Assembly (NCBI GenBank): GCA_951640165.1
Contig: OX621252.1
Coordinates: 18,807,934 to 18,871,933 of the forward strand
Origin: Pseudoips prasinana
Lineage: Eukaryota; Arthropoda; Insecta; Lepidoptera; Nolidae
Reading direction: 5' to 3'
Length of the DNA stretch: 64,000 bases
The translations under genes were made by a program, and so were the position numbers. Shown here piece after piece: positions 21,507 to 31,085 of this stretch. Position 1 is the stretch's first letter. Every line of letters begins with the position of its first letter. The notes beneath the pieces are model-generated. The model did no database searches and was not told the DNA's origin. It saw nothing but the letters and a program-made list of their open reading frames with translations.

Positions 21507-23636
21507 TCACTCCTTATGGTCAAAGAATTCAGTAAGGTTGTAGAAGACCTTATCTATAAGCCACTGTTTTAAAACTGTTTTCATACGTATCAGTGACAGT
21601 TCTCTGATCCTCTTGGGTACCCTATTAAACACCTTAATGCACATTACAGAGCAGTTCTTTTGGATCTCTTTTTGCGATAATTGGTTTCTTATCTAGCGCT
21701 GATACAAATTCTCTGGGATTGTTTTTTACGAAAATACAAACTTCGAGTATATATAATGCTGTCAATGTTAATAAATTATTATTTTTGAATAAGGATCTGA
21801 TCTGTCCAACGTTACACAGAGCACGTATACATTTTTTTTGACTAATGAATGCCCTGCTCACATCCGTAGAGTTACCCCACAATAATATTCCATACCTTAA
21901 TACGGATTCTATATAGCCAAAGTAAGCAATTCGAGCAGCCTTTGGACCAGCTATATTCTTAAGTTTATGTAATGCATAAACGAACTTATTTATTTTCGTA
22001 CAAACAAGTCTTACGTGTGATTTCCAATTAACATTATGGTCAATCGAAATGCCCAAGAATTTTGTGTCCGAGACTTCTTAAAGCTTTTCACCTCGACATA
22101 TAATGTTAAGTTTTTGTGATTTCGTTTTATAATTTGTGAATTGTATATATTTAGTTTTGGTAGTATTCACACGAAGATTATTTTTATCTAACCAAGATAC
22201 GATCGATTCAATATTTTCATTAATATCTTGCTCATATACAGGATTTTTTTTAGTAAAGGGAATGATAATCGATACGTCATCGGCAAATAATGTGGTCTGA
22301 TGACTGCTTACAGAAGGCAAGTCGTTAATATATAGAATGAAGAGTAATGGTCCCAAAACGCTATTTTGCAGAAAAGAAGATCTATAAGAAGTAAAGTTAA
22401 GTTCTTCGTTAATTCGTGTGATTTCAACGCATTGCGTGCGATTTGCTAGATAGGATTTAATCCAAATCAGCGCGGGACCTCTTATGCCATACTTTTCGCA
22501 TTTTCGTAAAAGCATATTATGTTCCACACAATCAAATGCTTTAGGCATATCAAAAAAAATTCCAACTACGGGAATCTTATTATTGATATACTCTGTCACG
22601 CGTCTCACCAATTGGAAACCTGCAAGGGTTGTTGACTTAGATTTTTGAAAGCCATTTTGTTCGCTCCTGAGAATATTGTACTTTGATATAAAGTTATTAA
22701 TCCTGGCATACATAGATTTTTCGAATATCTTAGACAAAATGGGTACTAATGTTATAGGTATATAGTTATTAACTTCATTCCAGCTGTCTTTTTTATGAAT
22801 TGGCTTGACTACAGATACTTTTAATTTATCCGGGAATGTTCCAAGCACGAATGACAGATTTATTAAAGAGGAAAGAATAGGAGCAATCTCTTTAGCACAA
22901 GCTTTTATAATATGAGTTGAAATTGAGTCATAGCCTACTGACTTGGTATTAGTAAGGGAATAAATTAATAGTTTAACTTCTGTAACAGAACACGGATTTA
23001 AGAAAATTGACGATTCTACATTATCTATGTTTATTTTAGCTTTATTTTTACTTAAAGGTATAGTATTATTTGATGCATTTATAAAGTAATTATTAAATGT
23101 TTCTGCGATTTCAATAGGTTTGTCTATTTTATTTCCATTACAATTTATCCATTCAATGTCATAGGTTTGCATATTATCATATTCATGATTCTTAATAATC
23201 TGCCACGTTGCCTTACTTTTATTTCTTGATTTAATAATATTTTGTTTTGAGCAATTCACACAGCGTTTTAGTGATTTTGTGTATTTAATGTAATTAGATT
23301 TGCTACCCATGCTTTTATTTTTTTAGTAATTGTGTTTTAGTACTCTTTTATTTTTGCTAGCTACTCTTATTCCCTTTGTGATCCATTTCGGAGCATGGTT
23401 ATTCATTTTAACTTTATATTTTTGTAATGGAAAGCAGAGACTGTAAAAGAGACAGACCAAATCATGAAAATTATTAAATATGTTATTATAGCTCACATCA
23501 TCAATTTCGGTTTCCCATGAAATGTTTAGAATGCAGTCTTTAAATTTTCTTATATTATCTTCACAGTAGTCTCTTCTTATAACATACCAAAAATTTAGAT
23601 GTGGTTTTGGTTTAACAATGGGAAAGCTAATAGATT
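21507..23636 (-). pseudogene. LINE A ORF2: linker, reverse transcriptase and C-terminus, damaged
   Basis: A short linker part (23636 to about 23330) contains WETEIDDVSYNNIF and MNNHAPKWITKGI; stops lie just before the ATG at 23310. From 23310 a 410-codon frame holds the RT: PIHKKDSWNEVNNYIPITLV, then GIFFDMPKAFDCVEHN, LGPLLFILYINDL and the catalytic LFADD. A TAA at 22080-22078 interrupts in frame. Reading then continues as DTKFLGISIDHNVNWKSHV to 21634, where a further frame change leads to RVPKRIRELSLIRMKTVLKQ and a stop at 21507-21509. In the usual Q-G box (PQGS) the sequence reads LQNSVLG, a further sign of decay. Not functional. Confidence 0.82.
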
Positions 23637-25695
23637 GACAAATGTTAAATGTTAAAGAATTTTATCAATGTGAAGGTAAGCCTTTGAAGATGTGGAAGTT
23701 AATAAATAGCATCTCTAACAACAAACGCCATCAAAGCTCATTCCCATCAAAACTAGAAACTCCAAACGGAATCATTTCTAATCCAATAGATATTTGTGAG
23801 ATTTTTAATGATTACTTTTCAAGTATAGGCTCTCTTTTAGCTAGTCAAATCCCTGCTCCTTACCATCATCTTCTAGTATCTACCAACATCACAACACTCA
23901 CAAACAAATTATCACAATTAACCCCGGCAACACAGGATGAGATTGGAAATATTTTAAATAATCTTAAAGAAAATATAAGTTCTGGATTAGATGGTGTCAA
24001 TGTCAAAGCCATAAAGTCATGCAAAAAATTTATACTGTCCACCCTTACACAGTGTATAAATAAATGTTTAAGGGATGGGTCTTTCCCAAACGTGCTTAAA
24101 GTCGCAAAAGTCACACCTATTTATAAATCTGGATCTAAATTTGATCCCGGTAACTACAGGCCCATATCTGTTTTACCTGTGATCTCAAAAATATTGGAAA
24201 AACTAATACACAACAGACTGTCGCAATACCTTGATTCGGTAAATTTTTTATTTGAACATCAGTATGGGTTCAGGAAAAAATCAAACACCCTTTCAGCTGC
24301 AGCTGATCTTGTTACCAAACTAAAGACCAATATCGATCAGAAACATATAGCGTTAGGAGTATTTATTGACCTCAAAAAGGCATTCGACACGGTCAGTCAC
24401 AAGCATCTCATACGCAAATTAGAATCCATTGGGATTATAGAAAACGCACTAAAAATGTTCCAGTCTTATCTTGACGGTCGGTGCCAGGTAGTTAGGATAG
24501 ATGAGCACATTAGCAATCCAAAATTAATCAATTGCGGCGTTCCACAGGGCTCAATTTTGGGCCCCCTTTTATTTCTCATTTATATTAATGATATCCATAA
24601 AATAGGATTAAAAGGATATATATCACTTTATGCAGATGACACCTGCCTATTTTACTATGGTAACTCCATACACACTATTATAGAAGATGCTCAGGATGAT
24701 CTTGTAACCTTAGAGAAATGGTTTTTAAGCAACTTACTAACCATCAATGCTACAAAAACCAATTACTGTATTTTTGCGGCTAAAAACAAAAACATTTCTG
24801 ATCATCGTCCTTTGGTAATTAATGGAACTGTCTTGAGTAGGGTGAATAAAGAAAAGTTTCTTGGAGTAACTATAGATAGCCAACTGCAATGGAAGCCACA
24901 CATCGACAAGATAAGGTCAAAAATTTCAAGTCTTACTGGGATACTACGTGGTATTGTGAAATGTCTTCCCCAAAAAATTCGCTACACAATCTACAACTCG
25001 CTAGTAAAACCCTACTTAGATTACCTAATTGAAGTCTGGGGCTCAGCCGCCAAAGTACATATTGACACATTGCAGAGGGCACAAAATAAAATAATCAAGG
25101 TTTTATTTAACTATCACTATTTAACTTCAACCAAAACAATTTACAGTGAAACAAAATTACTTAACATTACACAACTTTACCAATATAACGTAGCAGTTTT
25201 GATACGTAAAATTTTAAATAGAGATATTCACACACACATAAAATTTACAAAAATCTGCCACGTACAATCACGCAGTTCAAGGCGACCAAACAATATTGTT
25301 CTTTATAAACCCAGAACCAATTATGGAAAAAGGACTATTGTATGTATATCAAGGAGCAAAACTGTTTAATTCGTTACCTAACTACATAAAAAGCGCTACG
25401 AGCCTAGACCTATTCAAAAAGCTATTAAAACAACACATCTTCAAAGGTACATGAATCAATATAATATCTCGACATAAATTAATTAATTTAATATTTACGT
25501 AATTGATAAACTTCACAAAATAATTAACTCGAACACCCGGTGTAAAGGCATCTTAATATCTGCACAACCGCATCAACGTCAAGACAACATAACTTTATAA
25601 TTTTGTCGACATACCCTACTTATTATGTTTTGTCAACAGCTCACTCCGTTAATGGGCGCATTGTAAAGTATTTTATTTTTAAGTTATTATAATTA
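23637..25695 (+). mobile_element. LINE B (Jockey/CR1 group) inserted head-on into LINE A
   Basis: Plus-strand element beginning in the linker before its RT domain (5' truncated) and ending in an AT-rich 3' UTR near 25695. LINE A resumes on both sides. The sequence shared at the two junctions is only about TTG, so any target duplication is very short or absent. Confidence 0.75.
23642..25454 (+). pseudogene. LINE B ORF2: reverse transcriptase and C-terminus with one frameshift
   Basis: A 575-codon frame (23642-25369) contains the complete RT core: GNYRPISVLPVISK at residues 171-183, FIDLKKAFDTV at 241-251, GVPQGSILGPLLF at 299-311 and LYADD at 329-333, followed by the thumb and conserved C-terminal blocks (KFLGVTIDSQLQWKPHI, KIRYTIYNSLVKPYLDY). 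Near 25345 what looks like an extra TGTA shifts the frame. The expected ending (VYQGAKLFNSLPNYIKS ... HIFKGT) continues in another frame to a TGA at 25452-25454. The 5' endonuclease is missing by truncation. All RT catalytic aspartates are present, so the inactivation is slight and the copy relatively young. Confidence 0.88.
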
Positions 25696-25875
25696 ATGTA
25701 AATTTGTTTCTCCTTGAAGTGATTATTGTAATCTTTGAGAAATAAAGAAGTTCTAACCGTAATGTTATGATCTGATAAATGAAATTCATGCAATTTGCTT
25801 ACACATTTCTTCATATTACTCGCTATGTGATCTATACACGTATTTTGTCTTGTAGGCTTATCAAATTTATTTTAT

Positions 25876-26454
25876 TACAGAAATGATATTTAGCTAGCCC
25901 GTATCAAGTTATTGTCAAGAGAGTATAAGATTGTATAAGATTTAAAAAAAAATATTTGGTCGTATTAATTGTGAACCATATAATTCCACACAAAAACTGT
26001 TACATATTCCTGTGATGTTAATGTTTTAACCGCGTTAATAGCACATAATTTTGTCATTGCGATACACATGGGTTGCAATTAGTCATTACCTCAACAATTA
26101 AATGTACCAAACAAACATTACTTCCAGTAAATAAAGCACGAATTAAAATATGTACACCACATTTTATTTAGTGAAATGTAAAATGAAGAAATTATTGAAC
26201 ATTTAGGTGGGGCAGCCGCATTCAATCCATTTGCAACCAAATTGCAGTTCGTTTCATTCTTGTAATGAGAGTAAGCGGCTATTGCAGTACGATTCGTGAC
26301 TGTAATAGTTATTAGCTGAATAATATCGTTGTGAGCTTATTTTATTTTAAACTGAATTTTGTGCTAAACTATTCATTAGTTCAACACAAAGTACCGATTA
26401 AAAGGAGAGTAATTTATTTAGATATTTAATATTTACGAATCTATGTTGAACATT
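25876..26454. other. No recognisable feature
   Basis: AT-rich spacer between the end of LINE A and an RTE tail. Confidence 0.45.
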
Positions 26455-26531
26455 CATCATCATCATTATCATCATATCAGCTGAAAGACGTCCACTGCGG
26501 GACAAAGGCCTCCCCCCCCCCAAGGATCTCC
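26455..26531 (-). repeat. RTE LINE 3' end fragment
   Basis: CATCATCATTATCATCATATC, then GACGTCCACTGCGGGACAAAGGCCTCC, is the inverted end of a lepidopteran RTE element, with an expanded C-run (about 11 C). It stops abruptly at GGATCTCCA, exactly where the first copy of a 57-bp direct repeat begins. Confidence 0.7.
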
Positions 26532-26998
26532 ATATTCTTTATGATAAGGTTTTATCCCTATTTTTTGTGTGTTAAGAGAGTCATGTTCATTTTGGACATT
26601 ACTGCGATAATATTAGATATTTTTGAAAATAGCAAAACAATAACATGGCAAGCACGTTGTTATTGGTATATTTTGAATATATACTCTTTGGTCAGCATTT
26701 TGCAAAATTCGAAGGGAAAAACAACCGGAACTTGGGTAAAAGTTGACATAAAAGTATCCCGTAAAACAAAGAGGTTTTATTATACTTTTTAGTGTTCTGT
26801 TTAGGATGAAACTCCTTTCTGTGGAATGTTCACTTTAATATGACCAGAAAAGGTCTGTGGACGTATCTAAGTTGCAGGTAGCTAATAATAAAAATATCAC
26901 TTGTATAAAAACAGTATAGGTATTTGAAAATCGATTTCATGATATTCTTTATGATAAGGTTTTATCCCTATTTTTTGTGTGTTAAGAGAGTCATGTTC
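26532..26998. repeat. Pair of identical 57-bp direct repeats
   Basis: 26532-26588 and 26942-26998 (starting ATATTCTTTATGATAAGG, ending GAGAGTCATGTTC) are identical over 57 bp, 410 bp apart. The sequence between them has an 83-codon frame without recognisable motif. Confidence 0.75.
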
Positions 26999-27177
26999 GT
27001 TGTCATGAGAACAGAATACTTTTAAGAGCAAAGAGTGTGACTTTTAAGAGTGTTAAAAATTGTTACCTGGACACTTACCTGGCGTATTGGCCTATATTTA
27101 GGCCATCTAATGTGGCAATGCAGCCAGCATTCTGGGATGATTGCTCACACGCACGGATATGAATTATGGTTGGTAAA

Positions 27178-27283
27178 TGATTGTCATGTTCATGCTAACA
27201 AATAACTATCCTTGGTGAGAATCGAACCCACGACCTGCGGCGTGAAAGGCAAGCATTTACCAACCACCCCAACCGGCCCGTCA
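27178..27283 (-). repeat. SINE S1 head fragment
   Basis: The inverted tRNA-like head (GAGAATCGAACCCACGACC, GGCGTGAAAGGCAAGC, ACCAACCACCCCAACCGGCC) is present. The SINE body is lost after about 20 bp. Confidence 0.75.
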
Positions 27284-27817
27284 AATGGTGAATGTCCGTT
27301 AATTGCACGTTTGTAAACTCACCGCGATACATGTTTTAATTCCTAGATTGGGCGTTTTAACTAAAAGAAGTTCTACTAACTCGTAAATCTTTGGTTAAAT
27401 TAATTATCTATTTTTTAAGTCCAACTCTAATATATAGTGCAAAAAGTCAAACATGATAGGTAAGTACCTACTATTAGAAATGCAGGCGGTTATTCTTACA
27501 CTATCCGGCTAGATAAAACCGGCAAGAATTAAAATGCAAATGAATGCATGGCCTTCCTCAGCACTAGATAAAGTCTGAGTGTAAAACGTCAAAATTAGCC
27601 CTAAAAGCTCCCCCGTTCTGGTGCATACTCAGCAAGTCTACAGATGGATTCGGCCAACGTACGAGTTAGACTTGTAAATTGTTTCAATTAACCATTTTGG
27701 ATGGAACCTTTTTTAGTCCTCGCAATACTGAATATAGATCGCAAATGACGTATTCGTTCATCCGTATGTAGCCTGAACATAATGTGTCTAAGCTTATTTA
27801 TATTAACACGTGAAGTA
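27284..27817. other. No recognisable feature
   Basis: Spacer between a SINE fragment and a MITE. No frames or repeats noticed. Confidence 0.45.
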
Positions 27818-27948
27818 CAGACGCCAGCACATCCAGCTACCCCAATATGTCAAATTTCTTTTATAGATTTTCAACTTTATCACAAAAGCATAAGGTTCAC
27901 TTTCCACTGGGGAAACTTGATTGGGGTAGCTTGATGTGCTGCCGTCTG
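27818..27948. mobile_element. CAGACGCC MITE
   Basis: 131 bp with TA on both sides. The left TIR is intact; the right TIR has one change (GCCGTCTG for GGCGTCTG) and a small deletion in the CTGTCAAATTT block. Confidence 0.82.
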
Positions 27949-28344
27949 TACATATTTTTATGACAAATAACATTATTGCATAAAATTTACAGAGCATAAT
28001 TTACAGGATACATGCATGTATTTTGTGATGAGAAATTTAATATCAGCAAAATTCTGGGTGTCCGTTAAAATAAGATAAGATATTTATTTGTATAAATGTG
28101 GTAAGTACAAAGATTTTAACATAATATTAGCTTAGTTCTCACATTTAACCGTTTACGGCATACAAATATTCACATGTAGATAGAATTCATTGCTTAAAGT
28201 CCGACCATTATTTACTATATTATCTTTAACATGTCAAATAAATTTTAGTAATTCAATATAATTTACGAGTATTTATAAATGTTATATGATATTATATGTT
28301 ATTTATATACTACGGTTTCATACTATGAAGAGTAGAACTGAATA
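27949..28344. other. No recognisable feature
   Basis: AT-rich; contains AAGATAAGATATTTATTTGT near 28070, which may be the decayed end of a LINE with an ATAAG tail. Confidence 0.3.
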
Positions 28345-28540
28345 TGAATCCGATGGGACACCTAGCGGCACGACCAGAAACAGGTATTATTATACCTGTT
28401 TCTGGTCCAGGTATTATTATACCTGTTTCTGGTCGTGCCGCTAGGTGGCGCCAATAGCGCCAACTCCCAGACTTCGGGAAGTCTAATAATGGTAAATCAC
28501 TTTTGGCCCGACCCGGGATTTGAACCCAGGATTTCATTCT
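28345..28540 (-). repeat. SINE S2 fragment with an internal palindrome
   Basis: The inverted head (TTTGGCCCGACCCGGGATTTGAACCC) lies at about 28500-28530 and the body piece CCGATGGGACACCTAGCGGCAC at about 28350. Between them the SINE is replaced by a palindrome (28359-28447, outer arms 29 bp) made of two tandem 27-bp units (28381-28407 and 28408-28434). Confidence 0.75.
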
Positions 28541-29346
28541 TCGTGGATGAATTTATCATTTGAAAGTTATACATATTTCCTAATTCATACATTATCATGA
28601 GACAGGATACCAATGAATTTACATACAAGCACTTATTTAAATTGACTAAAGAGATACTCGTGGATACTACAGACTAGTAGCGAAACTCATGGTCTGAATC
28701 GATAAGTCACATTCGTTATTAAATAATGATAAACTTAAACAAAAAGTTATAATACCGACTAACAATTTAAAAAAAATCGATTATTTTGTATTTATAGAAA
28801 TACATAATAAATAAAATCTATGTATAGACATACATTTGGTGATACCGATTCTTAACATGTCGTTAGGCCCTTATTACCAACATTCATATATAATTTGGTA
28901 AGCTCGGCTAAATGAGGTATAGCAATTAAGCAAGCTTGAGTTTAATAAAAAATATGAAAAAATAAACATAAGAATTGATATTAAATCATCACTGACACTG
29001 GTCGAAGACTTCGACTTGAGAGTCTGAGAAGCTGTTACGTTAATTTTTATTACAATTTAATTAGAGTTTTTCATTTCTAAAAACTTTTATTAAATTATAT
29101 TAAGTAATTAAGAAGCTACGTGACAACTTGATGTACCTACATAAATATATAACAATATGCATAGTACTAGGTATAGTTGATGCCATATCGGGGGATTTTT
29201 GTTTGACAGTTTGACCTTAACTGTGTCTCTAATACTCGTACTAACCAGTAATGGTGACTATTGTGGTGATTAGTTTTTGTGTCAACAGTATTAAGGCGAT
29301 TTTATACACGATTGACGAGGGGACGATAAGGTAACAAATATTGATA
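28541..29346. other. No recognisable feature
   Basis: Spacer upstream of the mariner insertion. AT-rich, with only short frames. Confidence 0.45.
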
Positions 29347-30634
29347 ATAGGTCTTTACCTATGAAATTGCCGTTTTGTATGAAAAAATTTAAACGAATTT
29401 TTTTCATGAATTTTTTTATTTGTATTAATCGAAGTAATCACCCATGCAATCAATGCATCTTTGCCATCGCAGTGGCAGTTTATTGATGCCCTTCTTAAAG
29501 AAATCAGCTGGACGGGAGGCAACAAATTCTTCAAAGGCATTTTGTACTGCCTCTCGGGTATTGAATTTTTTTCCCGCCAAGAAGTTATCCAAATTCTGGA
29601 AAAAGTAGTAGTCTGTAGGCGCAAGGTCTGGTGAGTAGGGCGGATGACGGAGAGCTTCCAACCCCAGTTCTTGCAACTTGGAGACCGTCTGCTGTGCAGT
29701 ATGAGGTCGCGCGTTGTCGTGCAGGAGCAGCGGAGACGAGCGATTGACCAATGCTGGTTGGAGATGCGCCAGCTTCTCCATCATTGTGCTCAGTTCTTCA
29801 CAGTACACATCTGCAGTAATGCTCACCCCGTTTGGTAAGAAGCTGTGATGAATCACACCGGCGCTAGACCACCAAACAGTGACCATCACTTTTCTAGGGG
29901 TAAGTTTTCGTTTAGGGCATTGTTTAGGTGCTGAACCAGGATCCAACCAACTTGCTGAGCGCTTGCGGTTATCAAACAGAATCCATTTTTCATCGCAGGT
30001 AACAATGCGGTTCAAAATTCCTTCATTTGTGTGTCTGTTGAGCAGTGCAAGGCACGTCTCGACGCGTACTTCGCGCTGGCGATCATTGAGTTCGTGGGGC
30101 ACCCATTTGTCAAGCTTTTTTACCTTGCCAATTTGACGCAAATGGACCAATATTGTTTTGACGCTAACGTCGAAAGCTGCTGCTAATTCAGCCGTAGATT
30201 GTGTATCATCAGCTTCCACAACCGCCTTTAATTCGTCATTGTCGACCAAAGTCTTCGGACGACCGCGAGGTTCATTTTTCAGGTCGAAATTTCCAGAACG
30301 GAAGCGAGCAAACCAATAACAGGTGGTGCGTTGGTTTGTAGTGTTAGCTCCGTAAACGTCGTTGATGTTGCGTGCCGCTTGTGCCGCGTTGCTGCCACGA
30401 CGGTACTCATATTCCATAATTACTCGAATTTTTAACGTATCCATGATGACGAAAAAGATTGAAATGCGATGAAAATGTAACACTAATCAATAAAGAAATG
30501 ACTACTTTTGGAAAAAAGAATCCATGTTTTTAAAATAAAATTAATTTGAAATTAGAATTCTTAGCCAAACAAAAATTATTTTGATTTGAAATGGCCAGTA
30601 CTGCAGAACGGCAATTTCATAGGTAAAGACCTAA
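29347..30634 (-). mobile_element. Intact mariner element, copy 1 (cecropia/Hsmar1-like)
   Basis: 1288 bp with inverted ends (29347 ATAGGTCTTTACC... and inverted TTAGGTCTTTACC... at 30634), identical for at least 25 bp after the first base, and TA on both sides (29345-29346, 30635-30636). As far as I can read, it is identical over its full length to the element at 51002-52289. The end pattern (TTAGGT...AATTGC) resembles that of Hsmar1-type mariners. Confidence 0.93.
29425..30444 (-). CDS. Mariner transposase (DD34D), apparently full length
   Basis: 339 residues from the ATG at 30444, chosen because MDTLKIRVIMEYEYRRG aligns with the N-terminus of Hsmar1-type transposases; the frame extends 13 codons further upstream to 30483. 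The protein cuts and pastes the element at TA sites. It has an N-terminal paired HTH DNA-binding region (to about residue 110, including RTTCYWFARFRSG and GRPKT), the WVPHEL linker at about 114-119, and a catalytic RNase H-like core with Asp151 (VTCDEKWILFDN), Asp243 (LLHDNARPH) and Asp278 (YSPDLAPTDYYFF). 34 residues separate the last two. Length is normal for the family and there are no stops or shifts. The ending WQRCIDCMGDYFD closely resembles the cecropia subfamily, including the domain captured in human SETMAR. The call rests on remembered family sequences. Confidence 0.95.
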   Translation of the reverse strand: MDTLKIRVIMEYEYRRGSNAAQAARNINDVYGANTTNQRTTCYWFARFRSGNFDLKNEPRGRPKTLVDNDELKAVVEADDTQSTAELAAAFDVSVKTILVHLRQIGKVKKLDKWVPHELNDRQREVRVETCLALLNRHTNEGILNRIVTCDEKWILFDNRKRSASWLDPGSAPKQCPKRKLTPRKVMVTVWWSSAGVIHHSFLPNGVSITADVYCEELSTMMEKLAHLQPALVNRSSPLLLHDNARPHTAQQTVSKLQELGLEALRHPPYSPDLAPTDYYFFQNLDNFLAGKKFNTREAVQNAFEEFVASRPADFFKKGINKLPLRWQRCIDCMGDYFD

Positions 30635-30944
30635 TATTTGCATGGAAATATTCTCTATTCTCTCGAACTCGAACTTGTAAAATTTATTAGATTTTAATAT
30701 TTCAATAATTTACTTTTTAAAATAACTGGCATGTTATTTTATGTTTATATCAATGTATGTGATATTTTACGCAACCACTGTTTGAGCATGTAGAATACTG
30801 AAATGGTAATGATGTTTTTTTTTTAATAGAAATTAATTTATTCTTTATCGTATGGGCAATTATGTGTATTGTCAGAGTGTTTCTAGCTGCCCAGTAAGGT
30901 TTTTACATAATATCTAAACCATTGTTTTCTAACGACAACAATTG
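30635..30944. other. No recognisable feature
   Basis: Short AT-rich spacer; poly(T) at about 30815-30825. Confidence 0.45.
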
Positions 30945-31085
30945 GGCCTAACGGCATGACGTGCCTTCTGCTGAAGCAAGGAGACGCTCTTAAATTAAAC
31001 CACTTTGGCGGTCACCCATCTATAGACTGACCGCGTGCTTAGGTGCGCTGATCAGCTGGTGAGTGCAACAGGCATGCTCCTCAAA
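30945..31085 (+). repeat. Dispersed repeat family D, copy 1
   Basis: GACGTGCCTTCTGCTGAAGC, GGAGACGCTC and GGTCACCCATCTATAGACTGACCGCG recur in 55450-55650 (plus), 54335-54535 (minus) and, weakly, 52725-52835. I recall this block from other moth genomes but cannot name the element. Confidence 0.55.

Larger units (their letters stand above)
21260..25875 (-). mobile_element. LINE A (Jockey/CR1 group), interrupted by LINE B
   Basis: Going down the minus strand, the end of an endonuclease domain is read at about 25862-25690 (KFDKPTRQN, CIDHIASN, LSDHNITVRTS). LINE B then interrupts, and the linker resumes at 23637 (PIVKPKPHLNFWYVIRRDYC), followed by the reverse transcriptase and C-terminal region. 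Joining the two sides across LINE B keeps one reading frame (FKEKQ then SISFP). The 3' end has AATAAATA and a TTAC-rich tail near 21260-21290. The 5' end is truncated inside the endonuclease. Confidence 0.8.

Noticed and set aside
29644..30136. Plus-strand frames opposite the mariner transposase (also at 51299-51791)
   Set aside because: Antisense shadows of the transposase gene, identical in both copies for that reason only.
29350..30631. Shorter mariner boundaries with GGTC ends and inner TA duplications
   Set aside because: They also leave TA on both sides, but only the longer 1288-bp bounds restore correct Helitron spacing at the second copy.
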